64,000 nucleotides of DNA from positions 17,772-81,771 of the forward strand of contig NZ_JARZHH010000053.1 in assembly GCF_029946515.1 (NCBI RefSeq). The letters are read 5' to 3'. Positions 37,579 through 46,186 of the stretch are shown here, piece after piece. The notes under the pieces are model-generated. The model did not search any database. It saw nothing but the letters and a program-made list of their open reading frames with translations, and was not told the origin of the DNA. Source of the stretch: Polyangium sp. 6x1 (lineage in GTDB: Bacteria > Myxococcota_A > Polyangia > Polyangiales > Polyangiaceae). The translations under genes were made by a program, and so were the position numbers. The first letter of the stretch is position 1. The number at the start of each line of letters is the position of its first letter.

Positions 37579-37602
37579 CCCCTCACCGCTCGGGAGAGGG
37601 GG
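37579..37602. repeat. Interspersed hairpin repeat, copy 2
   Basis: Same core as 36310-36332 with one mismatch in the left arm (CCCCTCACC). It lies just beyond the stop of the MYXO-CTERM gene, so it may act as its terminator. Confidence 0.5.
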
Positions 37603-37607
37603 TGCGG

Positions 37608-40178
37608 CTAACGGCTCCGGCGCCTCCGCAGCGCGAGCGCCGCGCCGGCGAGCCCGAGCGCCCAGGCGAGGGGATCCGTCGACGACGGCGACTTCCCGGT
37701 CGAGCACGCGCCGCCGGTGATCACGAAGCCCTCGGGGGGCGCTTGTCCGCCGCTGCCTGCGGCTCCGCCTTGTCCGCCGCTTCCACCGGCGCCTGCCGAG
37801 CCGCCTGCGCCGCCTGCGCCCGCGGAGCCGCCCATTCCGCCTGCGCCGCCGGCACCACCTGCGCCGCCGGCACCGCCTGCGCCAGCCATGCCGCCTGCGC
37901 CGCCCATGCCGCCCGTGCCCGAAGAGACCGTGTCGTCGCTCGGATCGTTCGGGTCTCCTTCGCCCGGATCCACCGCGCCGTCCTTGTCCTTGTCCTCCTC
38001 GCCGTCGGGGATGCCGCCGTTGTCCGTGTCGGCGTCGAGCGGATCGGTCGTCGTCGCGCCCATGTCCGCGTCGGGCACGCAGTTGCCGGCGGCGGGGTTC
38101 GTCCCGGGACCGCTGCAGTCGTAGCCCATCTCCGTGCCGTCGAAGATCCCGTCGCCGTCGCTGTCCGGGTCGTTCGCGTTGTTCACGCCGTCGCCGTCGG
38201 TGTCGTCGCCCGGCAGCGGCTCTTGCCCGTCGGGCACGCCGTCGTTGTCCGTGTCGGCGTCGGTCGGGTCCGTGCCGAGGATGACCTCGACGTCGTCGGG
38301 CAACCCGTCGCCGTCGGTATCGTTGCAGCCCTCGTCGACGCTCCCGTCGCAGTCGTTGTCCTTCCCGTCGCACGTCTCCATGCCCGAGCTCACGCAGATG
38401 CATTGCTTCGGCGCCGGATCGCAGACGGGTTTGTCGCCGGGGCACTGGCTGTCCTCGGTGCAGCCCACGCACGCATTTGGATCGCTCGACGTGTCGCAGA
38501 TCGGCGTCGCGCCGCCGCAATCGGCGTTCGTCGTGCACTCCTCGATCACCACGACCGTGGGCGGGTTGCCCGGCGAGACCCCGTTCCCGTCCGTCGGGAA
38601 CGACGTGTACGGCGCGCCTTGCTCGCCCTCGCCGCTGATCGTCGCCTGGTTCGAGATGTTCGCGGGCGCGTTCGGCTCGATCTTCACGCGGAAGCGCACG
38701 AGCGCCGTCTCGCCGGGGGCCATCTTGCCGCCCGTGGCCGCGTTCGCACCCGCGCCGAGGCGCACCGTGACCGTGCGCGTGGCGGCCGTGTACTCGCCTT
38801 GATCGTCGCCCGCTTGATCCGTCTTCGGGCCGGCGTTCGCGCCTTGCACGATCTGGAGCGAGCCCGGCACGAACGACACGCCCACGGGCAGCGCGTCGTC
38901 GAGGCGCGTCTTGATCGACGTGTCGTTGCCGCTGTTCGTCACGGCGATCGTGTATTCGAGCTCGTCGCCGACGACGAGCTTGCCCGCGTTCACGTCCGAC
39001 GCGGTCTTCGTCGAGGTCGAGTAATCGGGCAGCAGCGTGGAGATCGACGAGACGAAGCCGCCGATCCAGTAGATGTCGTTTGCGCCCGAAGCATTGCCGA
39101 CCTGCACGTTCGCCGTCTTCTGGCCGGGCGTGATCTTCGTGGAGATGTCGACCACGTCGAGATCGATCCCGCTCATGCTGCCGGGCCCGCCCGTGAGCTG
39201 CGGCAGATCGCCGGCCGTGGTGACGGGCGCGCCGAGCCACGATCGCGAGGCGTTGAAGAAGTTCCCGCTCGGGTTCTGGGCGTCGATGATGTCGTTGGCG
39301 GCGCCGAGCACGCCCTCGCCGAAGCGCAGGTAATCGTTCTGGCCGGAAGAGCTCGCGACGTCGCCCTCGTAGGCGATGACGCCGAGCTTGCCGTCGATCG
39401 CCGCGCCCGGCACGGTGAAGCCCGAGAGCGCGAGCGTCTGCGGGGTTTGTCCGATCCGGTCGAAGCCGTCGTGCAGCGCGAGGTGGCGCGGCTTTTCCGA
39501 GGGCAGCTCGTAGAAGACCACGAGCCACCACGCGGCGAAGAGCCGGTCTTGCACGAGGCCGACGAAGCTGATCGAGTCGACGCCCGAGAGCCGGTACGCG
39601 CCTCCGCCCTGGGCCGTCACGAGCGCGGTCACGTCCGCGGTCGACTGGTAGAAGTACTCGGTCACGCCGCCCGAGACGTTCGTGCTCACGAGGCTCTCGT
39701 CCGCCGTGATCGCTTGCGAGAACGCGCCGGGGCGATCGAGCGTCACGCCCGTATCGGCCATGCCATTGTTGTCCCAGCGCGCGCCCCAGTAGAGGCGGGC
39801 GTACGTCACGGTCGCGCCGGGCGGAAGGGTGAGCACGGCGGTCGAGCGCTGGTCGGCCACGGCGACCGCCTCCGAGGCGGAGGCGCTGCCGGGGGCGGGC
39901 GCGTCCGCGCGCCAGTGGATATCGGGGGCGCCGTCGCCGCTGCCGTTGCACGCCACGTCGCCGACGATGGGCGCGACCCCGACGTTGCCGCACTCGTGTC
40001 CGAGCGTATTGCCGATCAGCCGAAAATCGCCGTGGCCGTCGAACTGTTTTCGCAGCTTGGGGGCGGCGAGGGCCGTCCCGGCGGGGAGGGCGGCGAGGGC
40101 CGCAGCGCCGAGCAGGGCGACGAGGCCGGCCCGGCCGAGGAAGCTTCGCCGGGGCGGGAGAGCGGAACGCGTGGACAT
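37608..40178 (-). CDS. Tat-exported surface protein with DUF11, TSP3-like repeats and MYXO-CTERM tail
   Basis: An 856-residue exported protein. The N-terminus has a twin-Arg motif (RRSFLGR, residues 10-16) and a hydrophobic signal to about residue 40. Two beta-rich regions follow, the second with a DUF11-like segment (GDELEYTIAVTNSG). A Cys-rich stretch and DGKDNDCDG motif come next, then Asp-rich thrombospondin type 3-like calcium sites (DTDGDGLPDD, DTDNDGVPDG) and a ~60-residue Gly/Ala/Ser tether. The end has GGACSTG, a hydrophobic helix and RRRR, matching the MYXO-CTERM sorting signal, which should anchor it to the outer surface. ATG 40178 precedes the Tat motif at the usual distance. Confidence 0.85.
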   Translation of the reverse strand: MSTRSALPPRRSFLGRAGLVALLGAAALAALPAGTALAAPKLRKQFDGHGDFRLIGNTLGHECGNVGVAPIVGDVACNGSGDGAPDIHWRADAPAPGSASASEAVAVADQRSTAVLTLPPGATVTYARLYWGARWDNNGMADTGVTLDRPGAFSQAITADESLVSTNVSGGVTEYFYQSTADVTALVTAQGGGAYRLSGVDSISFVGLVQDRLFAAWWLVVFYELPSEKPRHLALHDGFDRIGQTPQTLALSGFTVPGAAIDGKLGVIAYEGDVASSSGQNDYLRFGEGVLGAANDIIDAQNPSGNFFNASRSWLGAPVTTAGDLPQLTGGPGSMSGIDLDVVDISTKITPGQKTANVQVGNASGANDIYWIGGFVSSISTLLPDYSTSTKTASDVNAGKLVVGDELEYTIAVTNSGNDTSIKTRLDDALPVGVSFVPGSLQIVQGANAGPKTDQAGDDQGEYTAATRTVTVRLGAGANAATGGKMAPGETALVRFRVKIEPNAPANISNQATISGEGEQGAPYTSFPTDGNGVSPGNPPTVVVIEECTTNADCGGATPICDTSSDPNACVGCTEDSQCPGDKPVCDPAPKQCICVSSGMETCDGKDNDCDGSVDEGCNDTDGDGLPDDVEVILGTDPTDADTDNDGVPDGQEPLPGDDTDGDGVNNANDPDSDGDGIFDGTEMGYDCSGPGTNPAAGNCVPDADMGATTTDPLDADTDNGGIPDGEEDKDKDGAVDPGEGDPNDPSDDTVSSGTGGMGGAGGMAGAGGAGGAGGAGGAGGMGGSAGAGGAGGSAGAGGSGGQGGAAGSGGQAPPEGFVITGGACSTGKSPSSTDPLAWALGLAGAALALRRRRSR
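37730..37920 (-). repeat. Low-complexity Gly/Ala repeat coding tract
   Basis: Imperfect GGC/GGT/GCC codon repeats inside the MYXO-CTERM gene encode a Gly-Ala-Gly-rich tether just before the C-terminal anchor. Confidence 0.7.
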
Positions 40179-40268
40179 GGGGCAAGGACCTCGCATTCCA
40201 TCATGCCAGAGGTCGCCTGCCGCGCGCATTCTTTTTGGAACGAGATCGCGGGGCTTTGGTCCGCGCGC

Positions 40269-41453
40269 TCAGAATGCGTTATGGCCGGTCAGCGCGTTGC
40301 CCAGGATCAGCGTGTGCACCTCGTCCGTGCCCTCGTACGTGTAGACGCTCTCGAGGTTCAGCGCGTGCCGAATGACGGGGTAGTCGAGCAGGATCCCGTT
40401 GCCGCCGAGCAGGCCGCGCGCCTTGCGGGCGGCGCGCAGCGCGAGGCCCACGTTGTTCTTCTTGCAGAAGGAGACCTGAACGGGCGTGATGCCGCCGGCG
40501 TCCTTGAGGCGCCCGAAATGCAGGGCGAGGATCTGGCCTTTGGCGATGTCCATGGCAATCTCCACGATTTGCTCCTGCACGAGCTGCTTCGCCGCGACGG
40601 GCTTTCCGAACTGCACGCGCTCGCGCGTGTACGAGAGCGCGGCGTCGTAACAGGCGCGCGCGGCGCCGAGCGCGCCCCAGGAGATGCCGAAGCGCGCTTG
40701 CGTCAGGCAGGAGAGCGGCCCCTTGAGCCCCACCACGCCGGGAAGCATGTTTTCCTTGGGCACGCGCGCCTCGTTCAGCACGATCTCGCCCGTGGGGCTC
40801 GCGCGTAGGCTCATTTTTCCGTGGATCGTGGGCGTCTCGAAGCCCTTCGTCCCGCGCTCGACGATGAACCCGCGGATGGACGCGGCGTCGCCGTCGTCGA
40901 CCTTCGCCCATACCACGGCGAGATCGCAGATCGGCGCGCTCGTGATCCACATCTTCGTCCCCGTGAGCACGTACGAATCGCCGTCGAGCCGCGCGCGCGT
41001 CTTCATCGAGCCGGGATCGCTGCCGGCGTCGGGCTCGGTCAGGCCGAAGCAGCCGATGAGCTCGGCGGCGGCCATTTTCGGCAGGTATTTGTTTTTCTGT
41101 TCCTCGGAGCCGAAGCGCCAGATCGGGTACATCGCGAGCGAGCCCTGGACGCTGACGAAGCTCCTGAGCCCGCTGTCGCCGTACTCGAGCTCGGCGAGCG
41201 CGAGCCCGTAGGAGACGGCATTCATGCCGGCGCAGCCGTATCCCTTGAGCGAGGCGCCGAGCAGGCCCATCTGGGCGATCTCGGGGATGAGGTCGGTCGC
41301 GAACTGCTCCTTCGCGAAGAGCTCGGCGGCGCGCGGCAGATACCGCTCGCGCACGAACCTGCGCACGGTGTCGCGGATCATGCGCTCCTCGTCCGTGAGG
41401 AGGCCGTCGATGGCGATGAGGGCGTCGAGCGAGAGCGGCTCTTGGGGCGTCAT
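40269..41453 (-). CDS. gcdH: Glutaryl-CoA dehydrogenase
   Basis: A 394-residue FAD acyl-CoA dehydrogenase. It has the glutaryl-CoA dehydrogenase hallmarks: DSGLRSFVSVQGSLAM with the substrate Arg, CFGLTEPDAGSDPG, KMWITSAPI and the catalytic Glu in VYTYEGTDEVH. It converts glutaryl-CoA to crotonyl-CoA in lysine and tryptophan degradation. ATG 41453 is chosen because the 27 upstream in-frame residues are Arg/Pro-rich and unlike the family. It is divergent from the alpha/beta hydrolase at 41551. The lysine link to kdd at 13 kb is notable but the genes are 26 kb apart. Confidence 0.93.
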   Translation of the reverse strand: MTPQEPLSLDALIAIDGLLTDEERMIRDTVRRFVRERYLPRAAELFAKEQFATDLIPEIAQMGLLGASLKGYGCAGMNAVSYGLALAELEYGDSGLRSFVSVQGSLAMYPIWRFGSEEQKNKYLPKMAAAELIGCFGLTEPDAGSDPGSMKTRARLDGDSYVLTGTKMWITSAPICDLAVVWAKVDDGDAASIRGFIVERGTKGFETPTIHGKMSLRASPTGEIVLNEARVPKENMLPGVVGLKGPLSCLTQARFGISWGALGAARACYDAALSYTRERVQFGKPVAAKQLVQEQIVEIAMDIAKGQILALHFGRLKDAGGITPVQVSFCKKNNVGLALRAARKARGLLGGNGILLDYPVIRHALNLESVYTYEGTDEVHTLILGNALTGHNAF

Positions 41454-41550
41454 GGTCGGAGGCGTGTGTAGCCCGGATGGCGGGCGCGGGGAAGGGGGCG
41501 TCGCGGCGCGCGCCGCACGATCACGACAATCCACGTGTTATGGATGCTGC

Positions 41551-42177
41551 ATGCGCCCCAAGGACGGCACATTTTTCCTTCCTGGCCCGGCCGGCCGCAT
41601 CGAGGCCGTGCTCAAGCGCCACCCGAGCGCCACGGCGGCGGCCGTCGTTTGCCATCCGCACCCGCAGTTCGGCGGCACGTTCTACAACAAGGTCGTTTCC
41701 CGGGCCACGCGCGCCCTCCACGCCGCGGGGGCCACGGTCCTGCGCTTTCATTTTCGCGGCGTCGAGGCGAGCGAGGGCCATTTCGACGGCGGCGCGGGCG
41801 AGGTCGACGACGCCCGCGCGGCGCTCGATTTCCTCGCCCCCGAGCACAGCCGGCTCCTCGTCGCCGGTTACTCTTTCGGCGCCTGGGTCGGCCTGCGCGC
41901 CGGCGCGGCGGATCCGCGCGTGGAGGCGCTGATCGGCATCGGCATTCCCATCAACGTCTACGATTTCTCCTACCTCCGCGAGGCGCGGAAGCCGCTGCTC
42001 CTGATCCAAGGCGATCGCGACGAATGGGGCGACATCGACGCGGTCCGCGCGTTCGCGCGCGAGCTTTCCGGGCCGGTCACGCTGGAGGTGCTCCCCGGGG
42101 CAAACCATTCCCTCGCGGAGCACCTCGAGACGATGACGCAGAAGATCTCCGAATTCGTCGCGCGTCGCTCAGACTGA
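41551..42177 (+). CDS. Alpha/beta hydrolase (COG2945-like)
   Basis: A 208-residue single-domain alpha/beta hydrolase. It has the family segment CHPHPQFGGTFYNKVV, the nucleophile elbow GYSFGAW (Ser), an Asp in the GDRDEWGD loop and His in GANHSLAEHLE. There is no signal peptide. A similar COG2945 group is annotated as dienelactone-hydrolase-like or acyl-peptidase-like, but the substrate here is unknown. Its 3' end overlaps the convergent fatty-acyl-AMP ligase by 9 nt. The start ATG 41551 has no Shine-Dalgarno. Confidence 0.87.
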   Translation: MRPKDGTFFLPGPAGRIEAVLKRHPSATAAAVVCHPHPQFGGTFYNKVVSRATRALHAAGATVLRFHFRGVEASEGHFDGGAGEVDDARAALDFLAPEHSRLLVAGYSFGAWVGLRAGAADPRVEALIGIGIPINVYDFSYLREARKPLLLIQGDRDEWGDIDAVRAFARELSGPVTLEVLPGANHSLAEHLETMTQKISEFVARRSD

Positions 42178-43824
42178 CGCGAGCGAGCGTCCTTGCGAGA
42201 GCGCCTCGGCGACCGCGCGCCTCCGCAGCTTGCCGCTCGTCGTCTTCGGCAAGAGCCCGGGGGCCAGGAGCATCACGCGATCGACGCCGATTCCGCGCGA
42301 AAGCAGCGCGGCGCGCACCCGCTCGCCGAGCGCGTCGTGGGCGCCTTGGTCGAGCTTCGTCTCCGCGACGACGTACACGAGCTCGGTCTCGTCCGCCTCC
42401 GCCCGCACGCCGACCGCCACGACGCAGCCGCTCCGCACGTCCTCGACCTCGGAGACGATCTCCTCGATCACCGAAGGAAGCAGGTTGTGCCCGCCCTTGA
42501 TGATGAGCTCTTTTTTCCGACCCGTGACGAAAAGCTCGCCCGCATCGAGATACCCGAGGTCCCCGGTGCGCAGGTAGCCCTCCCGCAGCGCCGCCGCGGT
42601 GGCCGCCGGATCGTCGAGGTATTCGTGCATCAACGTCGGCGCGCGGACCTCGATCTCGCCCACCTGCCGCTCGGGCAGCGCCTCGCCGTCCTCGCCCATG
42701 ATTCGCACTTCGGTCCGGGGAATCGGTCGTCCCACGCACGTGAGCTCGAGCGCGTGCGGGCCCGGCTCGGTCGCGACCGCGCGCCCGGTCCGCGTGAGCG
42801 TTTCGCGATCCACCACGGCGAAGCGCGACGGCGCGAGCAGCTTCGGGAAGCTCACGGCGACGGTGGCCTCGGCGAGGCCATAGACCGGGAAAAATGCCTC
42901 TGCGCGGAAACCCACGGGGCGGAAGGCCTCGGCGAAGCGCCGGAGCAGCCCCGGTGAAATGGGCTCCGCGCCGATCATCGCGCATTCCCAGGGCCGAAGG
43001 TCGAGCCCCGCCTCCGCCGCGCGCCGCGCGAGCCGGAGGACGAGCGCATAGGCCGAGGGCGGCGCCGCGCAGATCGTCGCTCGCAAGGAGGACATCGCCT
43101 CCAGCCAGGCGAGCGGCCGGGCCCGGAAATCCTGCGGCGCGAGCATGTTCGCGACGAACCCATTGTAAAAAGGAAAGAGCAGCCCGCCGATGAGCCCCAT
43201 GTCGTGATGCAGCGGCAGCCACGACACGGCCACCGATTCCGCGTGGCTCGGCAGCGCCTCGCTCATGCACGCCATGTGCAGCATCAGCCGCTCGTGCCCG
43301 AGCACGACGCCGCGCGGGTGCCCCGTGCTCCCGCTCGTGAGCTGGATCAAGGCCGGGCCCGGGGCCCCGTCGGGATCGGGCGAGAATCCGTGCGGCGTGA
43401 TCGAAAGATCCTCCGCGCAGAGGACCCGGACCGCCCCCGGCGCGCCCGCGAATGCCGAAAGCGCGCGCGAGGTCACGAGCGCCCGCGCGGAGAGCCGCTC
43501 CGCTGTTTTTCGGAGCTGCTCCAAAAACCCTTCGACGTCGGTGAGCCGGAACGGGAGCCCGATGGGAATGGGCACCGCGCCGAGCGACCAGATCCCGAAG
43601 AGCGTCGTGACCGCGGCCTTCACCTCGGGCACGAGCACGAGCACGCGGTCGCCGGGGCCGAGGCCCGCCTCGCGCAGCCCGGCCGCGACGCGCACCGATT
43701 CCTCCCAGAATCGGACCCAGCTCCACGCCTCGAATCCCGGCTCCTCCTTGAATCGAATCGCGACCGCGTCGCCCATCGATTCGGCGCGGCGGCGGAGCAG
43801 CCCGGCGAGGGTCCTCGTGCTCAT
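42169..43824 (-). CDS. Fatty-acyl-AMP ligase-like adenylating enzyme
   Basis: A 551-residue ANL-superfamily enzyme. The adenylation motifs are LIQLTSGSTGHPRGVVLGH, WLPLHHDMGLIGGLL (typical of the fatty-acyl-AMP ligase group), VYGLAEATVAVSFP and YLRTGDLGYLDAGELFVTGR, ending in PKTTSGKLRRRAV with the catalytic Lys. FAAL enzymes activate fatty acids as acyl-adenylates and load them on an acyl carrier protein. The ATG at 43824 overlaps the stop of the methyltransferase (ATGA). A partner ACP is the first gene of the operon, so loading of that ACP is likely. Confidence 0.88.
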   Translation of the reverse strand: MSTRTLAGLLRRRAESMGDAVAIRFKEEPGFEAWSWVRFWEESVRVAAGLREAGLGPGDRVLVLVPEVKAAVTTLFGIWSLGAVPIPIGLPFRLTDVEGFLEQLRKTAERLSARALVTSRALSAFAGAPGAVRVLCAEDLSITPHGFSPDPDGAPGPALIQLTSGSTGHPRGVVLGHERLMLHMACMSEALPSHAESVAVSWLPLHHDMGLIGGLLFPFYNGFVANMLAPQDFRARPLAWLEAMSSLRATICAAPPSAYALVLRLARRAAEAGLDLRPWECAMIGAEPISPGLLRRFAEAFRPVGFRAEAFFPVYGLAEATVAVSFPKLLAPSRFAVVDRETLTRTGRAVATEPGPHALELTCVGRPIPRTEVRIMGEDGEALPERQVGEIEVRAPTLMHEYLDDPAATAAALREGYLRTGDLGYLDAGELFVTGRKKELIIKGGHNLLPSVIEEIVSEVEDVRSGCVVAVGVRAEADETELVYVVAETKLDQGAHDALGERVRAALLSRGIGVDRVMLLAPGLLPKTTSGKLRRRAVAEALSQGRSLASV

Positions 43825-44777
43825 CGCGCCCCCTCTTCCTGCGCGGGCGGGGCGATGGGGAACGAGGCGACCTCGAGACGCGGCCGGCCCCGCGTCGCCA
43901 GGATCATGTATTCGAGCGCGGTGCGCCGCGCGAAGGAGAGCTTGGCGACGGTCATGTATTGCTGGAGGAGCCGCGAAAACCCGGGCGAGATCGCCTCGAT
44001 GCGGCGGCGGTTCTTGCGGACGTTGTCGATCCAGCGCTCCAGCGTGAGCGCGTAGGAGCTCGTGAGGTCCTCGACGTGGCTGATGTCGAGCCCCGCGCGC
44101 TCGATGAAGGCGAGCTCCTCGCTCAGGTGGAGCAGGCGGCAATACCCGAGCGCCTCGACGAAGATGTAATCCGTCGCCGTGCTCTCGCGGTCCCCGCGGC
44201 GCTCGGCCGGGAAATAACAATCCGAGATGAGCAAGCGCCCCGAGGGGCGGAGGGTCCGCGCGACGGATGGGTGGATCTCCTCGCGGTTGTGCATGTGGAC
44301 GATGCTGCCGCTGAAGAGCACCACGTCGAACGAGCCCGGCTCCCAGGGGAGATCCTCGACGTGGCGGACGTCGATGTGCACGCGGTCCGCCACGCCGGCG
44401 GCGCGCGCGCGGCGGAGCGCCTCCTCGCGTTGCCGCTCGCTCAGCGTGATCCCGAAGAAATCGCCCTTCGTATGCTCGGCGAGATACAAAAGATTGCTGC
44501 CCCAGCCGCAGCCGACGTCGAGGACGCGCTCGCCGGGCTGGATGTCGAGCTTGGCCTGGATGCGGGCGAATTTGCGCGCCTGGGCGGTCTCGAGGTCCTC
44601 GTCGGGGCGCGCGAAGACGCCGGTCGCGTACGCGAGGCGGCTATCGAGGACCATCGAGAAGATCTCGACGTCGTGCTGGTAATGCTCGGCCACGACGCGG
44701 CGCTCGTGCTCGCGTTGCTCCGCGGGCGAGCGCTCCATGGCCTCGCGCTCGGCGTGGGTATGCGCCGTGGAGCTCAT
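43821..44777 (-). CDS. SAM-dependent methyltransferase, CFA synthase/CMAS-like
   Basis: A 318-residue class I methyltransferase. Motif I is VLDVGCGWGSNLLYLAEHT, followed by FGITLSERQREEA and FDVVLFSGSIVHM. The order and the C-terminal RWIDNVRKNRR segment resemble the cyclopropane fatty-acid synthase group. The flanking ACP and fatty-acyl-AMP ligase suggest that it modifies an acyl chain bound to the ACP, for example by C-methylation or cyclopropanation; this is an inference. Both ends overlap neighbours by 4 nt. Confidence 0.87.
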   Translation of the reverse strand: MSSTAHTHAEREAMERSPAEQREHERRVVAEHYQHDVEIFSMVLDSRLAYATGVFARPDEDLETAQARKFARIQAKLDIQPGERVLDVGCGWGSNLLYLAEHTKGDFFGITLSERQREEALRRARAAGVADRVHIDVRHVEDLPWEPGSFDVVLFSGSIVHMHNREEIHPSVARTLRPSGRLLISDCYFPAERRGDRESTATDYIFVEALGYCRLLHLSEELAFIERAGLDISHVEDLTSSYALTLERWIDNVRKNRRRIEAISPGFSRLLQQYMTVAKLSFARRTALEYMILATRGRPRLEVASFPIAPPAQEEGAR

Positions 44778-45067
44778 CGCGCACCTCCGTTCGCCTGGGC
44801 GGAGACCTTGTCGGCGACGAGCGCGGCCACGTCGGCGACAACGCGGATGTGCGGCTGCTCGGGCGTGGTGAAATCGGGCAGCGTGATGTCGAACGCCTCT
44901 TCGAGCGCGACGTTCAGCTTGATGAGCCCGAGGGAATCGATGCCGAGGCGCGCCTCGTCGAGCCGCGTGTCGAGCGCCACCTGCTCCACCGGCAGGCGCA
45001 GCGTCTCGGCGATGATCCGGCGGACGTCGTTGGCGATGGCTTCGGGAATGGAAAGTTCGGTAGACAC
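44774..45067 (-). CDS. Stand-alone acyl carrier protein
   Basis: A 97-residue carrier protein with the phosphopantetheine site GIDSLGLIKL (Ser about residue 45). Helices match ACPs of polyketide and fatty-acid type. GTG 45067 follows an AAGGAGC Shine-Dalgarno. The first gene of a three-gene operon, it ends in an ATGA overlap with the methyltransferase. A 255-nt gap upstream should hold the promoter. No ketosynthase is in the operon. Confidence 0.92.
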   Translation of the reverse strand: MSTELSIPEAIANDVRRIIAETLRLPVEQVALDTRLDEARLGIDSLGLIKLNVALEEAFDITLPDFTTPEQPHIRVVADVAALVADKVSAQANGGAR

Positions 45068-45322
45068 GAAAAGCTCCTTGGTGCTGAAAGATACGGCGAC
45101 GGCGCCTTGGCAAATGGGAGGCCACGCCGCGCATCCTTCCGTGGGAGCTTTGAACCACCGGCGTGTGCAGGCAATGCCCGACTCGCGCCAGTGTTGCGCG
45201 TGCAGCATTGGCACGGCGGTTCCGTGCAGTCGAAACATTGCCGGGGTGGTGGACGTCGGGCTCCGCGTCGACCCGGACGCGGGCTTTCCTCGTTCGATCG
45301 GCGAGGGTAGGGTGGGCGCTCC
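45068..45322. promoter_or_regulatory. Divergent control region of the ACP operon and the esterase
   Basis: A 255-nt gap between divergent starts. It holds CATTG(G/C)C-type words at 45206 and 45236, exactly 30 bp apart, and the reverse form GGCAATG ending at 45176. An imperfect inverted repeat (GCCAGTGTTGC/GCAGCATTGGC) spans about 45187-45212. These could be operator sites; there is no known match. Confidence 0.3.
45308..45313 (+). promoter_or_regulatory. -10-like TAGGGT box, leaderless start candidate
   Basis: TAGGGT ends 9 nt before ATG 45323. Confidence 0.35.
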
Positions 45323-46186
45323 ATGCGTCATCTCCTCTCCTCGCTGACCTTCGGCTCGTGCTTGACCCTCCTCGGCTGCGCGGCCTCGGCCCCTTGCCCT
45401 GAGCCGAGCGCCGCCGCGCCGCCGAACGCCATCGTCATCGGTCAATCGTTCGTCATGGACTCGGCCGCGCTCGGCGAAGCGCGCCGCATCACGGTGTATC
45501 TGCCGCCGGGGTATGCGGAGAGCAGCCAGCGATATCCCGTGGTTTATCTGCTCGACGGCGGCGCGGCCGAGGATTTTCACCATATCACCGGCATCGTCCA
45601 GGTCTCCGTGGCGAACGAGATCATGGAGCCGGTCCTCGTGATCGGAATCGAAAACACCGAGCGCCGACGCGATCTGACGGGCCCCACGGAGAGCGAGAAG
45701 GACAAGGCGATCGCGCCGCGCGTGGGCGGCTCGGCTGCGTTCCGCGCGTTTTTGAAGAACGAGCTCGTCCCGCGGATCGAGCGCGACTATCGGGCGAGCG
45801 GCGAGCGAGGGCTCATGGGCGAATCGCTGGCCGGGCTGTTCGTCCTGGAGACGTTTTTCGAGGACCCGGGCTCGTTCGGAACGTACATCGCGGTGAGCCC
45901 GAGCCTGTGGTGGAACGAGGGTTTCGTCCTGAGGCAGGCCGAGCCGCGCTTGAAGACGCTGCCCGTGCAGGGAAAAACGCTGTACCTGACGGTCGGCGGC
46001 GTCGAGGACAACACGAAGGAGACCGAGCAGATCGCCGGAATCCTGCGCCAGCATGCGCCCCCGGGTCTCGTGTGGCATTATGCGCCGCTTCCGGCGGAGG
46101 CGCACAATAGCGTGTACCATGTAGGCGCCGTGAATGCATTGCGGCTGCTGTATGCGCATAAGCGGGAGGCTCCGGGCGGAGGGTGA
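45323..46186 (+). CDS. Lipoprotein esterase of the Fes/IroE alpha/beta hydrolase type
   Basis: A 287-residue exported hydrolase. The signal ends LTLLGC (lipobox), then a Pro/Ala tether. The esterase D / Fes-type fold follows: ITVYLPPGY, YPVVYLLDGG, a nucleophile elbow GLMGESLAG (Ser), and VSPSLWW. The catalytic His is probably in AEAHNSVYHVG. Relatives hydrolyse siderophore or sugar esters. The lipid anchor would place it in the periplasm or outer membrane. It is divergent from the ACP operon. Confidence 0.85.
   Translation: MRHLLSSLTFGSCLTLLGCAASAPCPEPSAAAPPNAIVIGQSFVMDSAALGEARRITVYLPPGYAESSQRYPVVYLLDGGAAEDFHHITGIVQVSVANEIMEPVLVIGIENTERRRDLTGPTESEKDKAIAPRVGGSAAFRAFLKNELVPRIERDYRASGERGLMGESLAGLFVLETFFEDPGSFGTYIAVSPSLWWNEGFVLRQAEPRLKTLPVQGKTLYLTVGGVEDNTKETEQIAGILRQHAPPGLVWHYAPLPAEAHNSVYHVGAVNALRLLYAHKREAPGGG

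Noticed and set aside
37730..37920. Repeats considered as a CRISPR array
   Set aside because: The repeats are in-frame Gly/Ala codons with no regular unit of 24-37 bp and no unique spacers.
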